Made by a program: the position numbers and the translations under genes | In this document: piece after piece, positions 46,691 to 58,857 of the stretch | Numbering within the stretch: position 1 is the first letter of the stretch | How the letters are laid out: every line of letters starts with the position of its first letter | Notes under the pieces: model-generated | What the model was told of the DNA's origin: nothing | Seen by the model: the letters and a program-made list of their open reading frames with translations, nothing else | Databases searched by the model: none | Assembly: GCA_023653785.1 (NCBI GenBank) | Contig: JAMKCH010019811.1 | Location: forward strand, 1-64,000 | Origin: Ophioderma brevispina | Lineage: Eukaryota; Echinodermata; Ophiuroidea; Amphilepidida; Ophiodermatidae | Direction: 5' to 3' | DNA: 64,000 nt

Positions 46691-47779
46691 AACAGATTGG
46701 TTTTGAATAATTTTGGTGAAGTACTCTGGAGGATTTGATTTAATTATCCATGTAATAGAGGAATTTTAAATTTGATATTGCCCCTTTGATTCATAAGTGT
46801 TGGATTTCACACTACATTTGATGTCAAAATCAGAAAGTTGGCATCATCTTACAGCGACAGGGTATACCATTTTCATGCATACTATATAGAAGAATGCTTT
46901 AGTCATGATGGTAATTACTGTGTACTCAAATTACTAAAATGTTCTTTGCATTCCTTTCAAAAAGATGTCAAATGTCTCTTTAAAATGAATATTGTGCTGT
47001 GTTAACTGTGCTGTCTTATGTTGTGTTGCTTGTAACACATATTTCAAATGTATGAACAAATACGTAAAATATTGCATTGTTATCATCAAATGATCCCTGA
47101 AAACCAATGCGAACTAAATACCTTTGCCCATGCCGTTTGTTTGACCTTGGATATAGAGTGTGATTATGTAAGGTGCATTTAAAAAAATGACCGTAATCAT
47201 AATAATTATGTTTGTAAACTCATAATAAAAAAGAAACGATTTAATCTTCACTTTAAATTTTTAACGTCGATAAACTTATTTCACTTCGTTATTTTTTCGA
47301 GCAATATACCCAGTAAAGAGTGGTCTAAAATAATTTAAGAATAGAAAAAGGCTTTGTAAAATAACAGAGCGGTCGGAAACCTTAGATTTTGAAAGAGCTG
47401 CTATTATAGGCTATGCATCGTCCAACCACCTCTTATAAAATGACAACATTTTATATGCTAGGTCCGGTCGTCACGTAGTATAATGCCTGTCCGCCTTAGT
47501 ACCGCTGACCTTTTCATACATTCATTACGCGAAAAGAACAATAGGAGCACTATCACACATACTCGATTACATACACCACAGATACTCCCAAGATCGTTTA
47601 ATCGAAGGTTTTGGAGCAGAATAGTTTTAGAATGTTCGTACTCTTGAAGCGTATTCACCAGTTGAGTACCATCCTGAGCAGGTGTTTGGGGAACAGACGT
47701 AGGGTCGCAACTAATAGAAATCTTAGCTTGTGCTGGCATGAGTTGCGACAAAACTTACGCATCAACTTTGGGGAACGAA

Positions 47780-48530
47780 CACCCAGGGCGTTGATGATCC
47801 CCAGCGGATGTGGAAAGGTCTACGTATCGACGATTGACCATCTTACAGATTATGCGGGCAGCACACCGAAGGAAGGAGCTGCCACTCCATCGAGCAATGC
47901 TCCCACCTATTATCCCTGGGACATGGGGGACTTCAGCCCGATTTTTTCCGGCCCTGACACCACTTGAGGAGCCGGAAAACTTCTTTGCAAGGGCTGTGGC
48001 TCCTGACCTCCCTCCTTGTTGATGTACGGCCCAACATCATTTGGCAAGGGGGAGGGGTCCATGACCTTAAGGCTAAAAAAAGAGATAGCTTAAAGATCGA
48101 TCAGAAAACGGCTACCGTGGTGGCGTGATGTACTGCCGCAGACCAGCGGCCTGAGACTCGGAAAGAGAGGAAGTGAGCTCTACCCCGACTTCGACGTATT
48201 CCCCCCCCGTCGTCAGAGTGATTGGGGGCACCGGTGAACTGAATTGGACTCCTTGGCTCAAGTTGAGTGGATGCATCCAAAATTGCGGTTGAGAAAATAG
48301 ATTCAGGTGAGAACGGGATTGAAGAGGCATTACGATGGTGCCATCATTGGCTGGAAGCGTATCATCTTTAGTTTGCAATACGAGACGACGCCAATCAGGA
48401 GGACATCGGACCCAGGAGACGAAGCTGTATTCGAGCCGATACCGACGGACTGCCCAGGATTAAACGAGGCACGCCTGTTACCGAGGCCTTCTCATTCCTG
48501 TCAATCTAGGCTGGTTTCCAAATAAGTGAG
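47780..48530. mobile_element. GC-rich retroelement block, second copy
   Basis: The copy of 44890-45600. In the plus reading EEPENFFARAVAPD is again visible at about 47970-48010. A run of extra C near 48202 and other indels shift the frame relative to copy 1. Confidence 0.35.
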
Positions 48531-48931
48531 AAACTACAAAGCTTAGTATAAGACACAACGGTTAAAATATTCCCCAAGCTCGTCATGAAGGGACGCCATG
48601 AGTTATCATTTAAGTACAAAAGAAAATAGTTTTCCCTTTCGTCTCAAGAATTCGGACCAACGCCTAGACTACTAGTTCATGAAGTTTCTGGGGAGGGACG
48701 TCGAGGAGACCGAAGGGAAAAAGTATCCCCACATGAAATGAGTTATAACGGTGAGAATCATTTCGTTGGTACAAAGAAAATTATTAAAATTGATAATTTA
48801 CTATAGGAGCACATACTACAGTTCATCGTTATGTTTATATGAAATTAAGCAAATCAAATCGCATTTGTTTTCACTTTCAAGGCAGTTCTGTAGCCAAAAA
48901 ACGGGGGGTAAGAAATTATTGGGATTCTGAT

Positions 48932-49402
48932 CTAGCTAAATATGACACGATCATAGGAGGCCGCAAATCTCTTGTTGCACATTAAGGATGGGCCTCCATT
49001 CCCCCTTGGTGGGTGAGGTAAAGAAGATGAATAGAAGCCCCCTTGTATCGGAAATGGTAGGGGCATCACAGCCTTCCATGCAAACCAGCATGGAGATCTC
49101 CTGAAGGAGAGGAGAGTTTCCTTCACATAGCGTCCGATTGCGAGGGGTCTGACGAACCCATTGGAACGGAGGCGGGCGGGCGGTAAACTCGAGCCGATAC
49201 CTCGAAGAGACCACCACTTACTAGGACCCACTGATCGGAGGGCACCGTCCGACACGCCGCCGCAAAATCGAGATGCTCCGCCAACAACTTTGGGTGGACT
49301 CTCCTTGCCTGGAGCCAGTATGGCCTCCCCGTGGCCCTTTGGCCCTTGGGTGCTTATCCCCGGGTTTTTCATTCTTATTCCATGGTCGCTTGGGACTGCC
49401 AA
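48932..49402 (-). mobile_element. DIRS-like RT N-terminal part, unit 2
   Basis: The same reading as at 46207-46690, broken by indels. FCGGVSDGALRSVGPSKWW is out of frame with GNGGPSL, where unit 1 reads GEWRPILKV. Since unit 1 is open over the same stretch, the breaks here may be consensus errors. Confidence 0.65.
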
Positions 49403-49829
49403 CCTTATAAGACAGATTGGTTTTGAATAATTTTGGTGAAGTACTTTGGAGGATTTGATTAATATAAATGATTAAATAAGAGGAATTTTAAATTTGATAT
49501 TGCCCCTTTGATTCATAAGTGTTGGATTTCACACTACATTGATGTCAAAATCAGAAAGTTGGCATCATCTTACAGCGACAGGGTATACCATTTTCATGCA
49601 TACTATATAGAAGAATGCTTTAGTCATGATGGTAATTACTGTGTACTCAAATTCTAAAATGTTCTTTGCATTTCCTTTCAAAAAGATGTCAAATGTCTCT
49701 TTAAAATGAATATTGTGCTGTGCTAACTGTGCTGTCTTTTGTTGTGTTGCATTGTAACACATATTTCAAATGTATGAACAAATACGTAAAAATATTGCAT
49801 TATGTTATCATTCAAATTTATCCCTTGAA

Positions 49830-50560
49830 ACCATGGAATACCCCTTTCATTCATTCCTTCAGGAATTTCCTTCAACTCAGAATAACGATATGATCAACTA
49901 TGAATGAACCTCTCTATTGTACTAAATGTAACCACTGAAACTAATAATACATCATTAAAGGTTGCAAATATTCTATAACTCTTCAAAATCAAGTAGTGTC
50001 CCTTTAATACCAAATTTGAGTACTTTCCACCATTTTTTTGAAAGAACACATAACAGATTCGAAATCAGCACCCTCAAATTGACCAAGAACAAATCTCAAA
50101 CCTTCTGTGGCCCTCTGTGTAGACCTCAACCTTTTCTAGAGGGTTTTGGGGGAGCTGGCTCTTCAACTATATATTACAATTCTGAATTAATTTAAAATAG
50201 CGCATCGTATGGCTCTTTTTACCTCTGAATTGCACAACTCGCAACATCTAATGCACCCCAGCGCTTGTTACTATAGAGCCCGGGAACACCTCACACCTCA
50301 TTGGAAACGTGAAAGGGTTGAATAGGGCATTTCAATCGCCACCTGTAGCCACATACCATGCGAGTTTTTGTTTTCAAATTTGTGGAAATGATTTCAATAA
50401 GGGTCCATTTCATATTTCTGAATATTATTCATGCCATTTTTTTCCTTTTAAACATGTTGAAGGGTAGGTATACTTCTGCGTCACTATGCGTCCACTAATT
50501 TAATTTGACCACGCACCCCATCACTGTATATACGAAGATATATCGATTTTCAAAGAGCAG
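49830..50560. other. No feature seen
   Basis: AT-rich intronic sequence with no module, repeat pair or long open frame that I can support. Confidence 0.35.
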
Positions 50561-50564
50561 ATTC

Positions 50565-50636
50565 TGCCTTCTCTCACAACTAATGCACGCTGTCCACAAC
50601 TTTTCCTCTAGTGACACGTTGGGTTTGATCTATATA
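50565..50636. mobile_element. Right-end remnant of the TA-flanked TIR family
   Basis: The series CTCTCACAACTAATGCACGC, then CTGTCCACAACTTTTCCTCT, then GTGACACGTTGGGTTTGATC repeats the right end of the elements at 11456-12302 (TCTCCCAACTAATCGACGC and following). The left end was not found, so this is a solo or decayed end. Confidence 0.75.
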
Positions 50637-50889
50637 TTATAAGAATAATGTTTAACGGAAATATCTATCATAACGATCTGCATGTTTGTGGTGAGCCGAT
50701 TGCTGTTAGAGGCATGAAGTATTTTTTGGGAAAAGTACGTGTATTCCGATGTTTACTTCAGCAAGACAATTGATTTCTAGATTTCTATATTAACACATAA
50801 CCAGTAATACCTCGTACAATAGAATAGCCAACTAATTTCTTTACGATTAGTTTCCCATACCAGCTTAGTACAAAATCACCGCCACATTT

Positions 50890-51551
50890 TGAGCATGATC
50901 CCTCTTCTTTTTATTATATTCAATGACGACATTACAAGAAGAATCCTGAATCCACCCATAAAGTCAAAAGAGGACAGAATTCCAGCTGCTGCCTATCTCA
51001 CTAAAGACTTGCAGGAAAATCGAGTCTTGGGCAACTTCATGGAATGTACTTTTCGGTGCTGCCAACTGTAAAACTGTAACAATATCAAACAAGAAAGATG
51101 CTGCAACAGGCCATCCAAGTCTCCACTTCTTTGGAACAACTCTAGAAGAGGTTGACAGGGTTGATCTACTTGGTCATCGCAGGGCAGTTGGAATTGTCAC
51201 TCTGTTCCACCGCATGTTTTATGGACAAGCACCAGATCTCCTCAGCCAGCTGCTACCTGAGTTGCTTTTAGTTGATCCTCGCCTTAGGCGCTCAGTCAGG
51301 TCTCATGACCTTACTGTGAAAGTCCCAAGGTCCAACTTGGCCTCCCACAGAAGATCATTTCTCCCATTCTCTGTAGGCTTATGGAATGCCCTTCCTGCTC
51401 ATGTAGCATCGAACCAGGACTTGCAGAGTTTCAAAAGGGAGGTTAATCGCTATCTTGGCGCCAAGCCGTCAGCGTTACTAATTAGATAACTTCTGTTGAT
51501 ACCTAGATCAGCCTTGACATATATAAATAAATAAATAAATAAATAAATAAA
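50890..51551 (+). mobile_element. Non-LTR retrotransposon, ORF2 C-terminal end with AAAT tail
   Basis: The plus-strand text reads SNKKDAATGHPSLHFFGTTL, EEVDRVDLLG, RRAVGIVTLFHRMFYGQAPD and LLSQLLPE. It continues SVRSHDLTVKVPRSNLASHR, RSFLPFSVGLWNALPAHVAS and LQSFKREVNRYLG, with a stop at about 51487. It ends in (AAAT)n at 51522-51550. This is the tail of a CR1/L2-like ORF2. The last 90 codons are open, so it is among the youngest such fragments here, but a 5' truncation and one frameshift near 51070 make it inactive. Confidence 0.85.
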
Positions 51552-51619
51552 ACAACAACAATTCAGATTGAATTTCTTTTTATACGATTAAGTCAAAGAA
51601 CATTCTGGTTTTCACTTAC

Positions 51620-52039
51620 CAGGAATAGTCCAATATAGACGCCAGCCAGGCATTGGGATATTCTTGTCTGAGAGAAAATACATCCACACCGTGTCTGATG
51701 GAATGCAAAAACCATCTGGGATTGTTCCCATTGGAACGAGGGAACTGTCAAAGAAAAATATTCCCTCGGGAGCATCTGTGCCTATCAAATCTGAATATTG
51801 AAATTGTAGCCCAGATCCTACGTACAATTCGTCTTTATTATCTTCAATTCCAAACGCCTGCTCATCAAAGGTAAAGCATATCTCTGAAACACCAGGGAGG
51901 TAGAGAAGGTATAGTACTCGTATATTGTCCGGATATTCATTGGGGTAGTTCTGGCTTTCAAAGTAATTGAACGGTTCACCCAAGTTGTTTAAACGGCGTT
52001 TGCAAGCTGCACCATAGCACTGCACTAAAAATCTAGTAT
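51620..52039 (-). CDS. CUB domain exon
   Basis: The acceptor is TTTTACAG|ATACTAG and the donor CCTG|GTAAGTG. It has 420 bases in phase 1-1, about 140 residues, so one exon encodes the whole module. Visible features are FNYFESQNYPNEYPDNIRV (CUB start F-x-S-x-x-Y-P-x-x-Y-P), CFTFDEQAFGIEDNKDELYV (the F-x-L-E...D-x-L-x-V strand) and MYFLSDKNIPMPGWRLYW (the end strand F-x-S-D...G-x-x-x-x-W). Further cysteines (QCYGAAC, EIC, FC) can give the usual disulfides. The acidic D-E-L site could bind calcium as in many CUB modules (inference). It links the EGF modules to the HYR series. Confidence 0.9.
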
Positions 52040-52084
52040 CTGTAAAATGAAAACAATGTATTCATGAGCAAGAGATAACTAGGG

Positions 52085-52096
52085 AAAGAGAGAGAG

Positions 52097-52128
<32 letters not shown>

Positions 52129-52130
52129 GG
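52085..52130. repeat. GA/AAAG microsatellite
   Basis: An imperfect (GA)n and (AAAG)n tract just upstream of the CUB exon acceptor on the minus strand. On that strand it is pyrimidine-rich and lies about 45-90 bases before the AG. Confidence 0.85.
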
Positions 52131-52268
52131 GAGAAAGTATTTTGTAATAATATTAATCAATATGTTGATAGTAGAAGTAATAAATACTACAGTATGGTAT
52201 ACATACAACAATCCGGGACAACAATCAAGTAGTTCTCGGTTGTCGGTGTTGGTGAAGGCTGCTATAGA

Positions 52269-52441
52269 CCGGTGTAGAAGTAATTATTGTCCGGCGTACT
52301 CACAGTCCGGCTACAACGGTAAGGAATAGGGCACTCAATTCAGTTGACTCTTCACGCAACATTAGTTTTACGCTTTATTCCGTTATCGTCTATGGAGCCC
52401 GGACTATGGCTCCCGCCGGACTATAGTTGCTTTCACACCGG
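52269..52441 (+). mobile_element. 173 bp MITE, copy 2
   Basis: The same ends (CCGGTGTAGAAGTAA and TTTCACACCGG) and interior as 26812-26985, in the same orientation. It differs by scattered substitutions, so both are old insertions of one family. Confidence 0.8.
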
Positions 52442-52694
52442 AATTGTTAGCCCTTCTGATTACCTGATTGCTCTTGAAGTTGTAATTTTGGCAATGGCAA
52501 TGTGTTACTACTTAAAAACGTTTTCATATATGTGCTGTAAATATTATAGCAAGGCCAAGTAATTATTGTAACGTCACTTCGTCGTAAATAGGTATGACTT
52601 CAAAACAAAGTATTTCATAGTCGACAACTGTTTTAAACGTCATACCACTAAAGTTCGAGATTCATTTTTAAAACAAAAGGACAAAATTCCTTAC

Positions 52695-52847
52695 CACTAG
52701 AAACACTACAGTCAAACCCCATTTGAAATGTGTCTACACACACACATATATAGCTTGGTTCGCCGGCTACGTTTCTATTTAGACAGATTCTGTCACCGCA
52801 AGCGTTGGCTCCTTCAGACCCGGGAGCACACAACTCAGCTGGGTTAT
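52695..52847 (-). CDS. EGF-like domain exon (third EGF)
   Basis: The acceptor is TTTCAACAAACAG|ATAACCC and the donor AGTG|GTAAGGA. It has 153 bases in phase 1-1. Six cysteines are present: LCAPGSEGANACGDRICLNR, then SYICVC and GFDCSVS. This fits the C1-C6 pattern, though the C4-to-C6 loop is atypical (CVCVDTFQMGFDC, no G-Y-x-G). The longer first loop and weak consensus make it a divergent EGF. It lies directly before the CUB exon in transcript order. Confidence 0.82.
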
Positions 52848-52924
52848 CTGTTTGTTGAAACAAATGTTGTTTATTATCAGATGCTTACCACCCCTTAAAC
52901 TACATCACTAACGCCTTTGCGTCT

Positions 52925-53002
52925 TCACACACACACGCGCGCACGCACACACACACACACTCGCACGCACCCCACACACACACACATACACACACACACA
53001 CG
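52925..53002. repeat. CA microsatellite
   Basis: A (CA)n tract with CG interruptions (CACACACGCGCGCACG type). Confidence 0.9.
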
Positions 53003-54339
53003 GACTTTTTATGCCTTGTGGGGACCTTAAACACTTTTTCTGAAACCATAGAAAGTATATTCTACTAAATTATTTTTTGGCATATTAGTGTTATTTTGAA
53101 CCAATTTCTTAGACAGCTGTCTCACCCTGTCTTAGGGTGAAATTACAAAATCACCTCTTAAACCTTAGTTCAATGAATCTTAGTAATATCGTGATACTTT
53201 GGAAATAAATAACCCCGCTGCAAAACAGTAATTTCCAATAACGGTCATTTAGATTTATATATTCGTGACCAGATATAGCCTTTAGTCGAGTCTCCGTCCG
53301 ATACGCGTAATAACGCCCTTTAAAAGTGACAGGAGGATATAGTTTTAGGATCCGAATTTCTCTCAAATTCGGTTGTAGACCACCTACGAGAACGTTTCGA
53401 AAGTTTATTGGAACAAACAGGTGCAAAGAAAACCGCAAACCTTGTTTTGAACTGCCGGATATCGTAATCGCTCCCCATAGAAAAAACCATGCTTTGACTT
53501 TCGTCGTGCACGACAGGGAAATACTAAATCATCGTCTTATTACATAACGACGGCGTATGGCTTATTCACTTCAGGTGTGATCAAAATTACATTTGGTGAG
53601 CATTCAAATAATGGTAAAAAAAAACCTGGGTTCGAGAAAAAAATGGGGCGCCTTTTCCTAGAAAATCTCATGTCTTTAAAAAGCACTGGCGGGTCGCGCC
53701 GGATGTTTGATGACGATTTGAATTAACTCGTGCTGTTAGCATGGTTAGGATGGCATGTCTACCCCTGTCTTGAATAATTTTGTTACTGGGTTTGTATATA
53801 GAGAATTAGTGTAGCAAAGTTCCCGAATGAATTATATACACCCTAAAACAACATTATAAACGGGGGAATTGTGAACAAATCGGGATTCACTTTTTCCATC
53901 GAAATGGTTATAAATTCGGCGTGGATAAAAAGCCATCATTGCAAGTTGACCCTAGCATATGTGCAGAAAGCAAAAATGATTGCAGACTATCACAATCTTA
54001 TGTAGCAGTACAAGTCTCTGGTTCCATTATTTAGAGTGAAGACATGATTAGTCTATTAGGAAAATTTACTTACTTACTTGGATATCTGACCCCTGGTTTG
54101 AGTGGGTACATTAGGCCAGATAACACAAGCGCTTGATTTATTAAAACCTATTAACTGTAAGTTTGAAGTGCGAAATATAGGTGGAATGGGCTTGTGGTTA
54201 CATAGTTAAAATATTTAGGATATATGTGATGATAAACTACCCACAATGTTCAACAGTGCTGAAGTCTTACAAGGGAATTTGCGGCTATGGAAATCCTTGT
54301 AGAACAACTGTAGGTACTGAAATACTTGTTCACATAGGC

Positions 54340-54577
54340 TGGTATTGAAGGGATCTAACTTTAGACCTGGCTTTAAACCAAGGTTAGTCCTACATGAATG
54401 ACCCTTTATTTTCCTTTCAAAGGACTGTGAAAGTTAAATGTAAAGGTGAGAAAATTTCAGGAGGGGCTGGAACGGGCCAATCCATGAGGAATTTCCACCC
54501 GTTACAGCACATTTTTAGATTATGTTAAAACCCGGGTCTAAAGTTAGGACTCCCTTTCAGATACTAGCTTACCTTTA
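54340..54577. repeat. Inverted-repeat element, about 240 bp
   Basis: The arms contain CTAACTTTAGACC (54355) and the inverse GGTCTAAAGTTAG (54535). They extend outward as GGCTGGTAT / ATACTAGC-like and inward as TTTAAACC / GTTAAAAC. It is non-coding, and its exact ends are uncertain. Confidence 0.6.
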
Positions 54578-57500
54578 CCAAGAATAACCAAGCTCAGACT
54601 GTTATAAATTAAAACAAAATGAAATACTAACACTTTTGGAAGAATGATATGAAATGGGACAGGCTTATTTTTGTTCAGTGTGGATAAGTGCCCGGGGGCG
54701 CTCACCTATGAAATAGTTAAGGGTGTAAAGCTGGCGTTTCGAAACTCAGGGCATTCAGTTACAGGGACTGCAAAAAATAGGAGCTCTTTGGGTGAGAGAC
54801 GACGGAATGACCCCAAAATAGGTGGTTTTCAATGAAAAATTTTGCAAAAATTTACAAAAATGGGGTGTGTTTGTTTGAGTATTTACACTCACATATTAAG
54901 TACTAACATCCTCGCTTAGCGATGCTGGTTGGTTTTTAAAAGACTATTCTTGTTATGTCTATGTACAGTCGTTATTAAACGGTTCTACACTTGAGGCATA
55001 ACCCCGCAGCCGCGCGCAAGTGCTGAAGCCTGCTAAAACTAAACAACGGGGAGCCGTTCTGCTCATACAGTCCACCGGGAAGGATTAGCCGGCTGACTAG
55101 GTTTTCAGTTTGTGACTTATGACCCATCTTTTTCACATTCATGGCGGGGAAAATTGAATATTAATTTATTAAGAGCATTACAGATGTTGAATCTTAAAAT
55201 GGAATTGTATTATGGGAATACAGCCAATTTTTGGAAAAAATAAAGATTTGAGGCCGTCACGGCATTGATTGGTTTATTTATTTTTGCTTCGGGGGACCCA
55301 TTCAGGTAAAAATGACGTACGTATCCCTACATTGGAAAGAAACAACCGATTATCGTCTCGTACGTGGTTTTTGAATCAGTTAGGGAAAAGGTAAATTTTG
55401 TACGGTTTAGAAATATAAACGGTTGTCTTTTGGAAAAAATAATAGCACTTGGGCAGAGAGGGTCAAGGGTCATTGTACGACCTTGATTAACATAGTCGGA
55501 TTTAATATATCGGTCGCCCCCGAAGAGGCAAAAATGAGTACCTGTACTGACACGGGACCTGTACCTGAACACGTGCACCAAACTATTCATCTCGGTTACC
55601 GTTTATAAAATAAAATACGGCAAAGCAGTAAGCATTCTGTATCTCCGTTGTCACAGGGTAATCGATCAAGATGTGGGACTATACATGTGGTCACTGGTGC
55701 TGTAGTAAAGACTAGTTTCAATGCATTTGAGGGCGTTGTAAAGACTATTTCCAATGCAGTTCAAGTCATAGTGTGGTACTTTTCAAGGACGTACTTACCA
55801 GCATCGGGTAAGCTAATCTTAAATTGTTTTTCAAATATTCAAAATTCAAATCAATGCAAAATAATTGCTCCTTAGTGATAGCATGAAACAGTAATAGTAG
55901 CAGGGTCATGTCACGCATGAATTTGAAACATTAACATCAATATAAGCTTATTTATGCCCGCGGTGACACCATCACCATGGGACGGGTCAGCTCAACGCAA
56001 CTTAAGACTGGCATGGCACTGCATGCTCTAACTCGATCCATTTCCTGATTCCAATATAGCAAATGTTAACTGATTTTGTAAACGGGGTTCTTCCTAAGAG
56101 TTTGGGTATCTCATGGTAGGTGATTTGTACCATTTGGAATCAAAATAGGTGATTTGGAGGCCAAAACACTTACTTGAATACAATAACATTGGGTTCCGAA
56201 ATTGACACCCTCAACTTTGTTTACATCAGATTTCAGGTGATGAATCTTCCAGCTGTGCTTTTAATTTGGTTTTGTATTGAATGTACACTGTTTACAAGAT
56301 GCATCTATGTTGAGGGATTTTTTTTAGCTTCTTATTTTTCAAATATGTCATTCAAAAACTCAGAATATTTAGGGGACCTATAGGCAAAGGTAGACGAGTT
56401 CAGACCCCCAAACCTAAAAAATACAGTAAGTTCTTGGTGATTTGTGGATAGGTAAGTATTAAACTAACCTCTTTTCTGTTCAAAGTAAGAGTAGTCCGCA
56501 TTTACGATCCTGAAGATCAATGATTTTTTTGAGGTGCAAATTTTGCACCATGTGGATCCTATACACCCAAGAATGTGTGGTCTTCAGCTTGCTCAGTACA
56601 AACCCACAGACACACAAGGACACACACAAGATTGCATACTAGCATGTTTTGTGACAACTAATTTAGCGTTTAGCTTTCGATCTGTGTAACAGGAGTAGCA
56701 CTACTTGAATTACAAAGACTGTAATGCTGGGCAATGTTTATAACAAGATTTAGACCATGAATTGAGAGTGGTCACTATCCACGCCATGTCACACCTTATG
56801 AATACCTTTATCAACAAAACCCTACAACAAGGGGCATGATTGACAGCTGCTTGTTTATGTTAGATATCATGGTGATATTTTCATGAAAACAAAACACTTT
56901 TTTCTTGATTTTTATGAAAAATTTAGCAAGTGTAGTCAGTGTTAATGTGGGACATCATGGATTCGTTTAGTCAACACTCTAAAGAAGATTTAGTTTAGTT
57001 TCACTCATACTCCACTATTTTGGAGGCAGTTTACAAGCATGTAAACAAACCAACTTATGGGCCATGTGGACATGTGTGTTGTGCTTTTCAATACACTGTC
57101 TTCAATGGGTGACAGTAGGAACCCATGGATTCGATCCATGTAGAGTCCCTCGCGACGGCATGACAACATTGCTTTTTTGCCATGAAACACCTTTGCATTT
57201 CTTTCTCTCTTTGAGTGAGTGCTTTTTTATTTAATACAAATGATCTGAGGACAAAATTCAATAATTGGGCTTGTAAACCAGATATTTTAGAAAATATTTT
57301 TTTCGACCTGTCTACGTGTAGGAGATAGGCAGTGATCTCAGTTCCATATTAGAAAAAATATGGGACTGAAAACTGAGTTTAGGCAAAGGCTATATGCACG
57401 ACTTTCGTGCACAAAATTCTAAATTGGCTATACTACATGACAATACGACAGGCTTATCATTAAGTCATAACACCATAGTCGTAACACCACTCAAATTGTA

Positions 57501-57748
57501 AATTATGCTACAGCCATGCAATAATAGGCCTACGCAGTGTAATAATCAGTACATTTGTAAGTTGTGCTTAAATTACTCAACAGTTAGGCCCCAGGCCCAC
57601 GTCCGTTGCCACTGTTTTCATCGTCACTGCTATTAAAAGTTCACATCAATCATGCTTCTGTTAAATTACCTGTGCATAACTCAAAACTCCAGAAACTTCC
57701 CCTGCAAAAGTAATCTCTATCAAACATAATACCCTTGAACATACTCGC

Positions 57749-57781
57749 CATGGCTACAGAGCTATGCGCTCTGTAGCCATG
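57749..57781. repeat. Perfect 14 bp stem hairpin
   Basis: CATGGCTACAGAGC and its exact inverse are separated by five bases. Confidence 0.85.
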
Positions 57782-57987
57782 CGCACCGATACACTCTAAT
57801 ATCAAAACAGCCCTATTATAATTATTATACACCCCAAAACCATTGCACTCCTGGGTCATGCTTTAATCATTCAGATATGCCTTTGTTGTCTTCTAGAGTC
57901 TGCTTGGTGAGAAGACTGTTATATAGTCCAATTCTAAGCACTCATTACACTGCATCGGCATAAGCTAATAGCTATTGGAGTACTTTT

Positions 57988-58205
57988 GAGGGCACGTGTG
58001 GTCCAGTGGTTTGAGCGTTCGCCCCACACTCCAAAGGTCGTGGGTTCGAGTCCCACTGCGGCCAACGTGTTGTGCCCTTGAATAAGGCGCTTTACCTCAA
58101 TTACTCCTCTCCACCCAGGTGTATAAATGGGTACCAGAATTATTCAATGCTGGGAAAGTAACAGACTCGCTGTGCGGGAGGAGTGGCGAACACCCCACAG
58201 CAAAA
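57988..58205 (+). mobile_element. tRNA-derived SINE, copy 2
   Basis: The A box TGTGGTCCAGTGG and B box GGGTTCGAGTCCC are followed by a body with CACCCAGGTGTATAAATGGG and ACAGACTCGCTGTGC. It is more complete than the copy at 39048, keeping a segment TTGAATAAGGCGCTTTACC that the other lacks. It has the same orientation relative to the window. Confidence 0.88.
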
Positions 58206-58740
58206 ATATAATAGTGCTCGGCACGACACTTTTCAATAAGGGTTGCTTCATGCAGCTTCTTTGTAGCTTATGAAGGACAATAGGTCTTTCTAGACATCAC
58301 TTATAGGCTCCATAACTAAGGGCAGCTATGCAACATCTTCCCGTTTCTTCATTAAGTCATAAATGATCATTGATACAGAGGAATGCTCTAATCTTTGCTT
58401 GTTTTCTAGATAGCTGCCCTGAAGTTTCTCCTAGCCTTTTCTGAATTTTTCTCAATACAAGTAATATTTAGGGAAAATGCCTTGCGTACATGATAAAGTA
58501 CTTGTAAAATCCCAACTCCAAATTGATAGTGAAATATAAATATAACTATAATGATTATAAAGGGCCTCCTTCTCTCCTTTCCGGCCGGCGATCTCCTTTC
58601 ATTGTTCCGCCTGGGGTAGCAAGTGGGAACTGGAAACCAAATTCACTTTTGAGGATGGGCCCTGGAAGGAATTAAACCTGGGAAAAGGGGAAAGGTATAA
58701 GGGAAGTACCGTTATGCTAACCCACTTCAGTTATACTTAC

Positions 58741-58857
58741 ATTGGCAGTAATTCCCAGTAAATCCGCCAGTACAATCACATGTATAGCTAGTTCCATCAG
58801 CAGTGCAGACACCACCATTAAGACATGGGTTAGGGTTGCAGGAAGTAACAGAACCCT
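58741..58857 (-). CDS. EGF-like domain exon (second EGF)
   Basis: The acceptor is TTCCCAG|AGGGTTC and the donor CCAAT|GTAAGTA. It has 117 bases in phase 1-1. It encodes a classic EGF module: SVTSCNPNPCLNGGVCTADG, then SYTCDCTGGFTGNYCQ. Six cysteines at standard spacing are seen, with NPCLNGG and GGFTGNYC. The usual D/N-x-D/N-E calcium-binding start is absent, so it is a non-calcium EGF by consensus. Confidence 0.93.

Larger units (their letters stand above)
43822..47093. repeat. Tandem duplication, unit 1
   Basis: It begins CCAATGCAGAACCAATACC and ends in CAAATACGTAAAATATTGCA. It matches 47094-49830 throughout. Differences are a 378 bp TIR insertion (44027-44404) present only here, a stretch of about 200 bp near 45805-46010 absent from unit 2, and many one-base indels. 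Confidence 0.85.
47094..49830. repeat. Tandem duplication, unit 2
   Basis: It begins CCTGAAAACCAATGCG and ends near TATGTTATCATTCAAAT. It is the second copy of 43822-47093 in the same orientation and directly adjacent. It lacks the 378 bp TIR element and about 200 bp between GAAGGGAA and AAGTATCCCC (near 48720). Confidence 0.85.
53003..57980. other. Long intron, no gene recognised
   Basis: About 5 kb between two EGF exons. Open stretches such as 53151-53547 and 55327-55875 show no domain. Structures seen are the inverted repeat at 54340-54577 and a small hairpin at 57749-57781. A short direct repeat (GTAAAGACTA with CAATGCA) lies at 55707-55762. Confidence 0.4.

Noticed and set aside
47458..47967. 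Opposed open frames in duplication unit 2 (97 and 118 codons)
   Set aside because: The corresponding stretch in unit 1 is not open in the same frames, so coding is not supported.
53151..53547. Opposed open frames near 53.3 kb
   Set aside because: Both strands are open for 60-95 codons without a domain, splice sites or repeats to support either.
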